From: Dictyocoela muelleri
Lineage: Eukaryota; Microsporidia
NCBI GenBank assembly: GCA_016256075.1
Contig: SDVU01000234.1
Span: 1 to 16,745, forward strand
Reading direction: 5' to 3'
Length of the DNA: 16,745 nucleotides
Part shown: one piece after another, positions 8,483 to 16,202 of the stretch
How the letters are laid out: every line of letters starts with the position of its first letter
Position numbering within the stretch: the first letter of the stretch is position 1
Translations under genes and position numbers: made by a program
Notes under the pieces: generated by a model
Told to the model about the DNA's origin: nothing
Seen by the model: the letters and a program-made list of their open reading frames with translations, nothing else
Databases searched by the model: none

Positions 8483-8684
8483 TTGATGACTTTAAGGGTC
8501 CCGCCCAAAAAGAAACAACTAATTGCAGATAGAATGTTTGTTCAAAGATCGTTTATAAAATTTGCAGCGCGGAGCTGTTTCATTGGGGGGGCGTTGTTCG
8601 TCGATGTATAGGGTTTTTTCTGAGATTTATTTTTATATTTGAAATTTTCTAGAAATTTCGAAAAATCAAATGTAGAAATATTGG

Positions 8685-9011
8685 TTATTACCCGGGTTAT
8701 AGCCCCCCCAGATTTGTAAGCCTTAATTGGTAAAAGTATAGAGTATGTTTCTTATTTGAAATAATCTTAAAATATCGCAAAAAATCCATATATGTAATTA
8801 TTTATTAAAATTTGAGGATATATAGACATTTACTGAATTCAGTGCTACGCACCAAATTTAGTAAATGTCTATATATCCTCAAATTTTAATAAATAATTAC
8901 ATATATGGATTAATATCGGGATTTTAAGCTTATTTAAAATAAGAAACATACTCTATGCTCTTACCAATTAATAAAAACAAATTTGGGAGGTGCTCTACGT
9001 CGGGTTAATAA
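8685..9011. mobile_element. Palindromic MITE, family A, copy 1
   Basis: A 327-bp hairpin centred at 8847 with arms of about 160 bases and a 3-base loop TAC. Inner arms are almost perfect (GATATATAGACATTTACT...AGTAAATGTCTATATATC); outer arms are eroded (TTATTACCCG against CGGGTTAATAA) and begin with a C-rich tract after about 15 bases. It encodes nothing. The segment TTAATTGGTAA-AAGTATAGAGTATG and the GATATATAGACATTTAC centre are shared with copy 2 at 10467, so this is a family and not a local inversion. No clear target duplication seen. Confidence 0.85.
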
Positions 9012-9070
9012 GTTGCCTTTATGCTTAAAGAAAAAAAATGATAATATCTCGCTATAAAGCTATAAGGAAT

Positions 9071-9774
9071 TTTGATAAGAATAGAAAATAGAAGAATAAT
9101 TGATATGTAAAATTTTATGTTGATGGATAATATCAAATTTCAATTTATAAATTGATCAAATATTATACCTTTACTAAATTTGGCAAAGGTAAATTTAGTA
9201 TAACTATAGTTTTTGATCCATTATAATCGAAATTTGATATTATTCATCAACATGAAATTTGTCATATCAATTATTTTTCTAGTTTCTCGTCTCGTCAAAA
9301 TTACTGATACCTTTTGAGGGCATAATTAACATATTTCTGCTTAAATAATATAATTATTTGGTTTAAGGTTAGGGTAGACAATTCCAAAGGAAAACGTTTT
9401 TAATTCTAAATTTTATTATCCATATATGTTTCACTCTATGATATTATCTTATGCTTTATAAATACTACTTTTAAATCGACTGTTACCAAATAAAGTATTA
9501 TTTATAAAGAAAATCAATATCATAAGGTGGTGCATATATGGATAATAAAATTTAGAATTAAGAATATTTTTCTTTAAAATTATCTACCTCAACCCTAAAA
9601 ACAAATAATTATATTATTTGAGCAGAAATATGTCTATAATTAGGCCCTCAAAAGGTGTCAGTAATTTAGAGGAGAAAAGAAACTAGAAGAATAATTGATA
9701 TGTCAAATTTCATGTTGGTAAAATAATATCAAATTTCAATTTTTAAATTGATCAAAAATTGAAATTTGATATTA
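9071..9774. mobile_element. Nested foldback element (palindromes within a palindrome)
   Basis: Three palindromes share arms. B1 (9071-9301, centre ~9186) folds AGAATAATTGATATG... onto its inverted copy. B2 (9211-9757, centre ~9482) reuses the right arm of B1 as its own left arm and ends with a third copy of that segment at about 9690-9757. B3 (9724-9774) is a perfect 21-bp stem with a 9-base loop formed by the end of that third copy. The whole reads as a large hairpin with a smaller hairpin at each end, the right one having lost its middle. The B1 centre, TTTACTAAATTTGG, also occurs at the centre of the family A MITEs. No coding sequence. Confidence 0.8.
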
Positions 9775-9791
9775 TATACTGTAGGATATGG

Positions 9792-9966
9792 TGTTGCATA
9801 ATTTGTAACACATAAGTTTTGAGTTGTTTATTGTGTGACAATTAATGTTTCAGATTAAAGTGAAAACAAGTCATATAGATAACGTTTTAGAATTATATAT
9901 ATAAGAAAACATTTTAAATAAATTTATGTCTTTTTAAAATGTTTTATTTACTTCTTCATCTTCTCA
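9792..9966 (+). repeat. Candidate 5' LTR ahead of the gag-like frame
   Basis: Begins TGTTGCATAATTTG and ends TCTTCTCA, has a TATA-like ATATATATAAG near 9894-9904 and an AATAAA at 9916, and sits 42 bases before the gag-like frame. That is the layout of a short Ty3/gypsy-type LTR. It does not match the candidate LTR at 2089, no second copy is in the window, and I see no obvious tRNA primer site after it, so the call is weak. Confidence 0.3.
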
Positions 9967-10008
9967 TAAGCGCAGAAGAAGGAAAGCCAAGAAAAACAGA
10001 AAAGTAAT

Positions 10009-10431
10009 TTGTTTAATGAACAAAGTCATAATAAATTTCAGTGTAAAAACACGACACTAGAAAGCGTCGATGTACCTGTATCCAATAGTGCTGAGAAGTT
10101 TCGTAAGAATAATACTGAAAATAATGTAAAAATAAAATTTTTCATTTTTGAATCTAATAGAGAATTTCAAGACCAGGACATTAAGGAAAAGATATCTGCT
10201 ATATTCAAGAACAGTGATTTAAAATTGCAGGAATATTTATTTGGCAAAATAGGTAAAGATAATATTGAAAACTATGAGGAATTTAAAGCGTTAGTATTGA
10301 ATTATTACACTCCACGAGGTATCGAAAATATTAAAAAATTTCGTGAAGAAAAATTAAGTAAATACTTGAAAAGAATGAGATCAGAAGCAAAAGATAGAAA
10401 TATAAAGGAAATAGAAATTATCGAAAAGTAG
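10009..10431 (+). CDS. Gag-like reading frame, probable retroelement fossil
   Basis: A 140-residue frame, hydrophilic and rich in Lys, Glu and Asn. The middle part (about residues 75-125: LQEYLFGKIGK, YEEFKALVLNYYTP, FREEKLSKYLKRM) has the amphipathic helix pattern and spacing of the retrotransposon gag domain, in which a W/Y-x-x-F block is followed by a helix rich in Phe, Arg and Tyr. It has no signal peptide and no CCHC zinc knuckle within it. A palindromic MITE lies 36 bases downstream, and nothing retroelement-like follows, so at most a 5' piece of an element remains. The alternative is a lone host or orphan gene. Sure only that the frame is open and looks protein-like. Confidence 0.4.
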   Translation: MFNEQSHNKFQCKNTTLESVDVPVSNSAEKFRKNNTENNVKIKFFIFESNREFQDQDIKEKISAIFKNSDLKLQEYLFGKIGKDNIENYEEFKALVLNYYTPRGIENIKKFREEKLSKYLKRMRSEAKDRNIKEIEIIEK

Positions 10432-10466
10432 AGAAGAGAACGTGTTCATATAAGTATCCAATCACC

Positions 10467-10805
10467 GGTTCTCCAACGGGTTAGAGACCCCCCCCCTCCA
10501 GATTTCTAAATCTTTATTGGTAAGAGCATAGAGTATGTTTCTTATTTCAAATAAACGTAAAATCACGAGATAAATCTAAATATATAATTAATATAAAAAA
10601 TCCAAAGATATATAGACATTTACCAAATTTGGTGCAAAGCACCAAATTTGGTAAATGTCTATATATCTTTGGATTTTTAATATTAATTATATATTTAGAT
10701 TTATCTCGTGATTTTACGTTTATTTGAAATAAAAAACATACTCTATGCTCTTACCAATTAAGATTTAGAAATCTGGAGGGGGGGTCTCTAACCCGTTGGA
10801 GAACC
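10467..10805. mobile_element. Palindromic MITE, family A, copy 2 (near perfect)
   Basis: A 339-bp hairpin centred at 10637: arms 10467-10635 and 10639-10805 with loop AAA. The arms begin GGTTCTCCAACGGGTTAGAG, contain a C tract (nine on the left, seven G on the right), and continue with TAAGAGCATAGAGTATG and GATATATAGACATTTACC. There are only a few mismatches, so it is younger than copy 1. It is inserted just after the gag-like frame. No coding content, so it would depend on a transposase from elsewhere. Confidence 0.92.
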
Positions 10806-10821
10806 AAAATTTTTATTAGAC

Positions 10822-10975
10822 TCTAACCTTTCCATATTTGGTAATTTTTTTAAAAAATTCTGTAGATGGTGTCTAAAGAACGTTGTGATTGAATATTCTT
10901 CTTAAAACTAAGAAATTGCTATATTTTTTTTACTAAAAAAAAACTTTTAGTGGCGAGTTCTCGTGCAAGGATTAA
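10822..10975 (+). repeat. Single diverged arm of the palindrome found at 16203-16745
   Basis: The run TTTCCATATTTGGTAATTTTTT, then AATATTCTTCTTAAAACTAAG, a T-rich block with TACTA, and GGCGAGTTCTCGTG (each read in short pieces) appears in the same order as in the right arm of the palindrome at 16545-16670 (TTTCCATATTTGGTAGTTTTTT, AATATTATTGTCTAAACTAAG, GGGCTAGTTCACG). There is no inverted partner here, so it is a half element. Confidence 0.5.
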
Positions 10976-11034
10976 TTAATTTATTATTATTAATTAATAT
11001 TAACTATATAGTTATTTTTTCTTAGCATTTTTTT

Positions 11035-11096
11035 GGATTAAATGCCTGGAATAAATCCGAAAAAATGCTTGTGGCATTTTTTCGGAGCGCCTATTA
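11035..11096 (+). repeat. Two mutually exclusive hairpins sharing one arm
   Basis: GCATTTTTTTGGATT (11035-11049) can pair with AATCCGAAAAAATGC (11064-11078) with one G-T pair. The same right arm, 11066-11078, can instead pair perfectly over 13 bases with GCATTTTTTCGGA (11084-11096), with loop TTGTG. The motif thus exists three times in alternating orientation, as in a small version of the nested foldback at 9071. Confidence 0.7.
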
Positions 11097-11099
11097 ATA

Positions 11100-11430
11100 C
11101 ACGATCAAAATAAATTCATCATGTTATATTTTTTAAAAAAAATCAATTTTTTAGATTGAAAATTCATTAATATCCTCAGTACACATTCTTACCCTTTTTA
11201 ATTGATAATAAATTTATATATTAAATCATTAATAAAAAAAATATAAATGCAAAACACCCGCCATAACTACCTTCTTTTTATATTATTAAAATAATAAAAT
11301 ATTAAAAATTTAATATAAATCAAAAAAATAATACTTATGATAAAATAATAAAATGATAAAATAATAAAATAATAAAATAATAAAATATTAAATATTTAAT
11401 AAAAAGATAAAATAATAAAATAATAAAAAT
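11100..11430. other. AT-rich flank with (ATAAA)-type simple repeat
   Basis: No gene seen. Positions 11330-11429 are a low-complexity run of ATAATAAA-like units directly outside the left end of the first DNA transposon, which makes its exact left boundary hard to fix. Confidence 0.6.
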
Positions 11431-11431
11431 A

Positions 11432-11566
11432 GACTTTTTTTCATTATTATAAATCACTTATTTAATTATTATAAATCACTTATTTCATTATTATAAATCA
11501 TTTATTTCATTATTATAACTCACTTATTTCATTATTATAAATCACTTATTTAATTATTATAACATA
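11432..11566 (+). repeat. Left 22-bp array of transposon 1 (about 6 units)
   Basis: Units of the form CATTATTATAAATCACTT + ATTT, period exactly 22, with single-base variants. It is the reverse complement of the right array 12758-13089, so together they act as very long inverted terminal repeats built from tandem units. Confidence 0.9.
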
Positions 11567-11596
11567 CCTTTTTATTATTTTCGTTCAAAATTTTTA

Positions 11597-11600
11597 CCCC
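11597..11600 (+). promoter_or_regulatory. CCCC start signal before transposase 1
   Basis: CCCC lies five bases before the ATG at 11606. The same spacing and motif precede the other transposase (13821-13824) and the small host-like gene (7670-7673). Confidence 0.45.
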
Positions 11601-11605
11601 TTAAA

Positions 11606-12670
11606 ATGTATTCACCACTTTTACAAGCAGACGAATCCAATATTACAAATAATGAGAAAATAATAGAAGTAGTTCGTAAAACTAGTGTTAAAATTACGAG
11701 AAAAGTAGCAGAATAATTTCTTGGATTGCAAGGAAAGATTTTTTTAAAGAAATAGCTAGCATCTTAAATTTTTTTATTTTTACATGCAGAAAATTGTACA
11801 AAAAATATTTATCTGGCGAATTTATAGACTTATCTATTATAAATCAGCTGGCGAAAAAAAAATATAGCACTTTAAAAGATATTTCTTTCGAGAAGAGTTT
11901 AATTACCTCTGAATTATTTTATGAATAAATGTATGAATCTAACTTCTTTATCTGATACCCTGCGTTTTTTCAACACAGATGGCCACTATCCAACTCTAAC
12001 TATTTCCAGAATCATCAAGAAAATTAATTATACAAGAAAAACTCTTACTTTGGTTTTCATTAACAAGAACCACGACGATAATAAGTGCTGAGGTTTCAGC
12101 AAGTTTTTGCCTTTATGATTATAAGCGATGAAAAGCGTATTTATAAAATAAGTTTTTGTTTAATCCACATCTCCACCAAAACTAATTACTCTCCAAAGAA
12201 TTATAAATGCCTTATTAAAGTGCCAAATTCCAAATTAACATACCCTTCTCTTATATGCGTTATCAAAGTAGATGGTATTTTGGCCAGTAAAGTAAATTAG
12301 GAAGATTTAAATCCGTTAACATAGTTGGTTTAGTCACTAATGAATTTAAACAGCTAAGACCACGTGAAAGAAAGTATATAGCAATCAAAAATGCTTCTAT
12401 TATCAAGGCAGCAGAAGTCAGAGACGTCCTTGCTCTTAAAAACTACATACTCATGTTCTTGCCTCCCTACTATTGTCAACTCAATCCAATAGAAGAGTTT
12501 TTGTCACGTATCAAAGCTAGAGAAATAATAAGGCTAGTATATACAACTAATACAGTGCTTATGGATCAATTAACCAATATTGTAATTAATGATGAGTTTA
12601 AGATAGTCGGTAACTTCGCCACATGAGTATGTGGCTTCGGCGAGAAATGATTAATGCCGAGTTTATCTAA
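11606..12670 (+). pseudogene. Transposase 1, Tc1/mariner-IS630 type (DDE), decayed
   Basis: Same protein family as transposase 2 at 13829. The N-terminal DNA-binding part gives RKLYKKYLSGEFIDLS against RLYKRYLGGKFQDLS in copy 2. The catalytic part gives NYSPKNYKCLIKVPNSK against GYSPKNSKCYVNVANSK, then FLPPYYCQLNPIEEF with the catalytic Glu at 12492. The C-terminus FRHMSMWLRR matches FRHMRLWLER of copy 2. The frame is broken by an early stop at 11714 and several frame changes. The second catalytic Asp is replaced by Lys (12387, 35 codons before the Glu) and the first Asp is not recognisable, so it has drifted long enough to lose its active site. Full length would have been roughly 350 residues. 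Confidence 0.85.
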
Positions 12671-12757
12671 TAAAAAATTGAATCTGAATTCTCGACTTTT
12701 TACTGCTTTTACGTCATTACAACCAATTTTGTCAATATTTTTTAATAATAAAAAAAG

Positions 12758-13089
12758 TGTGTTATAAAATGAAATAAATGTGTTATAATAATGAAATAAG
12801 TGTGTTATAATAATGAAATAAGTGATTTATAATGTTGAAATAAGTGTGTTATAATAATGAAATAAATGATTTATAATGATGAAATAAATGATTTATAATA
12901 ATGAAATAAATGATTTATAATGATGAAATAAATGATTTATAATAATTAAATAAGTGATTTATAATAATGAAATAAGTGATTTATAATAATTAAATAAGTG
13001 ATTTATAATAATTAAATAAGTGATTTATAATAATGAAATAAGTGAGTTATAATAATATATTGAGTGAGTTATAATAAGGAAAAAGTCTG
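12758..13089 (-). repeat. Right 22-bp array of transposon 1 (about 15 units)
   Basis: Fifteen units of period 22, of the form GTGATTTATAATAATGAA + ATAA, the reverse complement of the left array. Variants alternate (GTGTGTTATAA, ATGATTTATAA, GTGATTTATAA, GTGAGTTATAA) in blocks along the array. The last unit runs into GGAAAAAGTCTG-TA, the transposon end. Confidence 0.9.
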
Positions 13090-13091
13090 TA

Positions 13092-13241
13092 ATAGGAAAT
13101 TAATAAGAAAGTAATAGGAAAATAACTAACAATGTGATAAATCTTTGATTTTTAATGTAAAAAAATTCTAATACGGTTTATTAACATTCATTGATCTTAT
13201 AATTTTATTATTTTATTAATTATTGTCGCGCGCGAAGCGAG
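13092..13241. other. Spacer between transposon 1 and a GC-rich palindrome
   Basis: Short tandem AATAGGAAA-like units just outside transposon 1, then AT-rich sequence. At 13224-13245 it turns abruptly GC-rich (TCGCGCGCGAAGCGAGCGAC), unlike anything else in the window. Confidence 0.5.
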
Positions 13242-13379
13242 CGACATGCGAACAGCGACCACTTCGAGGGATATTTATAAATAAAAATTTAATTCTTAAT
13301 TTTAAAATTTTAATTTTAAAATTAAGAATTAAATTTAATTTATAAATACACCTCGAAGTAGTCGCTGTTCGCATTTCGA
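13242..13379. repeat. Palindrome with GC-rich ends (about 138 bp)
   Basis: The outer arms are ATGCGAACAGCGACCACTTCGAGG and its inverse CCTCGAAGTAGTCGCTGTTCGCAT (each given here as landmarks, starting at 13246 and 13351), with one internal mismatch. Inner arms TTAATTCTTAATTTTAAAAT meet at about 13310 with almost no loop. GC-rich tips on an AT-only stem suggest defined ends, so a small hairpin transposable element is likely. Nothing is encoded. Confidence 0.8.
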
Positions 13380-13591
13380 ATGTTTAAATTAATAAATGGA
13401 AAAGATATGGTCGAAAAACAAATTTTTTAAAAGTATAATCTATTTTGTATTGGATTAACATGCATGTCGATCCAGTATGATTTTTTTAATTGAATTTAAA
13501 AAATTTAAAGTCATAGTTTTGCTCAAAAATTTATGATTTTTTTTAATATGTTAATTTGAATTGATAAATGAAAAATTTAAATAATAAAATA

Positions 13592-13790
13592 CAGTCCATT
13601 TCATTATTATAGACACATCATTTCATTATTATAGACCCATCATTTCATTATTATAGACCCATTATTTCATTATTATAGACCCATCATTTCATTATTATAG
13701 ACCCATTATTTCATTATTATAGACCCATTATTTTATTATTTTAGACCCATCATTTCATTATTATAGACCCATCATTTCATTATTATCTTG
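13592..13790 (+). repeat. Left end and 22-bp array of transposon 2 (about 9 units)
   Basis: TA (13590-13591) followed by CAGTCCATTTCATTATTATA, a typical Tc1/mariner-like terminus. It runs straight into units of TTTCATTATTATAGACCC + ATCA, period 22, with ATCA/ATTA alternation. The array ends about 40 bases before the transposase start. No inverted counterpart is seen downstream, so the right end is missing or lies elsewhere. Confidence 0.85.
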
Positions 13791-13820
13791 ATAAATAATG
13801 TATAAAATTTTCTTATGCAA

Positions 13821-13824
13821 CCCC
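13821..13824 (+). promoter_or_regulatory. CCCC start signal before transposase 2
   Basis: CCCC lies four bases before the ATG at 13829, in the sequence AACCCCAAAAATG. It supports this ATG as the original start. Confidence 0.45.
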
Positions 13825-13828
13825 AAAA

Positions 13829-14948
13829 ATGTTTTTAAACAACAATGAAGAAACAAATTATAGTGAAATTAATAATCATCAAGATATATTTGAGACAGAA
13901 GAATAAGTACCTCGCAATATAAACAGGAAAATAAGACTACCAATAACCAAGGTATTGATAGAATGTTTTTTGAACTTACTTCCAAGAGAAATTTCGTTAG
14001 GGGAAATGGCCGGGATACTTAATATATCTTATAGACAGCCAAGAGATTGTACAAAAGATATCTTGGCGGAAAGTTTCAAGATTTATCAAAATTAAGACCC
14101 AAGGCGAAAAGAAAAGCGCCACAAAAAAAGATTTTGCTTTTGAAAAGAACATTATAGCTTCCGAGAGTAGTGTAAATCCGGGGCTAAAGCTGAAATCTAT
14201 ATGTGATAAGCTCAAAGCGTTCAGTGGCCGAACGGAATATTCATCATCACTACCAACAGTATGTAGAATCCTCAAAAGTATGGACTACACGAGAAAGAAA
14301 ATGACGTTGATACGTATCAACAGAAACAGCAAATTCTAACAAAGAAGTTAGATTTCAATACGGGATTTCTTTAAATAACATCCGCGATGACCAGTTAATC
14401 TTTTTAGACGAGTCTGGATTTAATTTGCACACATATCATAATTTAGGGTATTCTCCTAAAAATTCCAAATGTTATGTAAACGTGGCAAACTCGAAAGGTA
14501 ACAATATTTCACTTTTATGTGCAATGACATCCGAGGCATTTTTGCTCATAGGATTAAACCGGGCAGCTATAAATCTAGTGATCTTCTTAATTTTATTAAT
14601 ACCGAATTACCTATTTTGTCCCCCAATGAAAGAAAGTATATTATAATGGATAATGCCGCAATTTATAAAACTAGGGAAGTTAGTGAGGCTTTTTTCCAAA
14701 AGAACTACATATTGAAATTCTTACCAACATAATTCCCTCAACTAAACCCCATTGAAGAGTTTTTTTCATGTATAAAATCTTGTTTAAGAGCGCGGGGTAT
14801 AAATATGAATAGTTCAAGGCTTATAAGCTCTATAGAAGAAATTATGGTCGGTGAAAAATTTTTAATGGAAGGATATTTCAGGCATATGCGTCTTTGGTTA
14901 GAAAGAGCATTTCCAGAGTGGATTTTATATAAATCAGGATTTTATTGA
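13829..14948 (+). pseudogene. Transposase 2, Tc1/mariner-IS630 type, DD34E, broken
   Basis: About 370 codons. The N-terminal part has a helix-turn-helix-like segment (EISLGEMAGILNISYRQ, about residues 50-67) and a basic linker RPKAKRKAPQKK. The DDE domain follows: first Asp in IFLDESGFNLHT (14407), second in YIIMDNAAIYKT (14649), Glu in QLNPIEEFF (14754). Asp2 and Glu are separated by 34 residues, the Tc1-type DD34E spacing. The C-terminus is FRHMRLWLERAFPEWILY. All three catalytic residues survive, but stops (one about 25 codons in, another between LPT and FPQLNP) and several frame changes break the gene, roughly six lesions in all. It would have cut and rejoined DNA at the ends of its own transposon, in the nucleus. 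It is better preserved, so younger, than transposase 1. Confidence 0.9.
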
Positions 14949-14949
14949 C

Positions 14950-15105
14950 TTATTTTTACTTAAATTTAAAAAAAACTTATTGTTTGTGTATTTCACATTC
15001 GACATACTGCTGGCGGGCAAAAACGAAAGCATTTTTCCATTTTTTTCCGGCATTTTTTCTAAAAATGAAAGAAAAATTTTTATTGAAATAAATTAGAAGG
15101 GTTAA
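14950..15105. other. Gap between transposase 2 and the long array
   Basis: AT-rich with one less AT-rich patch, CATACTGCTGGCGGGC, near 15003-15018 and a TTCCGGCATTTTTTCT that resembles the hairpin arms at 11066-11096. No transposon right end (inverted CAGTCC) is visible. Confidence 0.45.
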
Positions 15106-15107
15106 TA

Positions 15108-16090
15108 CAGAGTATTTCAAAGTTATAGACCCCTTTTTTCAAATCTATAGACCCCTTTTTTTTCAAAGTTATACCCTTTTTTCAAAGTTCTAGACACTTT
15201 TTTCAGAGTTATAGACCCTTTTACAGAATTATAGACCCCTTTAAAATTTCAAGCTATAGACCCCCTTTTTAAAAGTTATAGACCCACCTTTTTCAAAGTT
15301 ATAGACCCCTTTTTTTCACAGGTATATACCCGCTTTTTCGAAATATAGACCCCTTTTTTTCAGAGTTATATACCCATTTTCAGAGTTATAGACCCCTTAT
15401 TTCAGACTAAAATACAATTTTTACAGACCTTTTCATTATTATTGACACCATCCTTCATTATTATTGTCGCCAGCTTCCATTATTACAGGGTATTTCATTG
15501 TAATAGACCCCTTTTTTCAAAGTTATAGACCCTTTTTATAAAGTTTTAGACCCCTTTTATAAAGTTTTAGGCCCTTTTTTAAAAGTTATAGACCTCTTTT
15601 TTCAAAGTCTTAGACCCTTTTTATAAACTTATAGACCCGTTTTTCAAAGTTATAGACCTCCTTCTTTCAAAGTTATAGACCTCTTCTTTCAAAGTTATAG
15701 ACCTTTTTTCAAAGTTATAGACCCCTTTTTCCAAAGTTATAGACCCCTTTTTTCAGAATTATAGACTTCTTTTTGAAAATTATAGACCCCTTTTTCAGAG
15801 TTATAGACTCCTTTTATATAAGTTATAGACCCCTTTTTTAAGAGTTAGAGACACTTTTTTTCAGAGTTATAGACACCTTTTTAAAGAGTTATAGCACATT
15901 TCTCCGGAAATATAGACACATTTCTCCAGAGTTATAGACGACTCACTCCTCCAGACTTATATACCCATTTACTTTAAGCTTATAGACCTATTTTTTAGTG
16001 TGGTAGACCTCATTTTTTTCAGTAATAGACACCTTTACGGAGTTATAGATACATTTTTTAGAGTTATTGCATATTTCACTTGGCGTTATA
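15108..16090 (+). repeat. Long array of ~22-bp TTATAGACCC units (about 45 copies)
   Basis: Units with core AGTTATAGACCCC followed by a T run and CAA, about 20-23 bases each, steadily more degenerate to the right (GACACC, GACGAC, GGCATC). The array starts at TA-CAGAGTATTTC (15106), which resembles the transposon 2 terminus TA-CAGTCCATTTC. A second such terminus, TA-CAGGGTATTTC, occurs inside it at 15484. A short insert near 15430-15480 has the CATTATTATTGAC form seen at 2400-2640. The orientation equals the left array of transposon 2, so it is not that element's inverted end. Confidence 0.88.
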
Positions 16091-16202
16091 GGCATCTTTT
16101 AAATACATATACAACATTTCGCATATCCAAATAATACCTTAAAACCAAAATTTCAAGAATTGTCGATACTACTCCGCTCGGCATATAGATTTATTTTTGA
16201 AG

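Larger units (their letters stand above)
11432..13089 (+). mobile_element. Tc1/mariner-IS630-type DNA transposon 1, with tandem-array inverted ends
   Basis: About 1,658 bp. The left end reads TA-GACTTTTTTTCATTATTATA and the right end, on the other strand, TA-CAGACTTTTTCCTTATTATA, so the ends are inverted and both abut TA, the target site of this superfamily. Inward of each end is an array of the same 22-bp unit in opposite orientation: about 6 copies on the left, about 15 on the right. A transposase relic lies between them. Unequal copy numbers suggest the arrays expanded or shrank independently after insertion. The element is dead, as its transposase is broken. Confidence 0.82.

Noticed and set aside
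8308-8611. Overlapping frames on both strands (66 and 86 codons)
   Set aside because: Both are inside copy 6 of the dispersed repeat; equivalent frames are absent from other copies.
13997-14275. Minus-strand frame of 92 codons
   Set aside because: Antisense shadow of the transposase 2 relic, whose plus-strand motifs are clear.
15108-16090. CRISPR array
   Set aside because: Units are contiguous and degenerate, with no unique spacers of constant length, and the surroundings are eukaryotic.
15108-16090. Telomeric or subtelomeric repeat
   Set aside because: Unit length of about 22 and its match to arrays at transposon ends fit mobile-element termini better; no short G-rich telomere unit is present.
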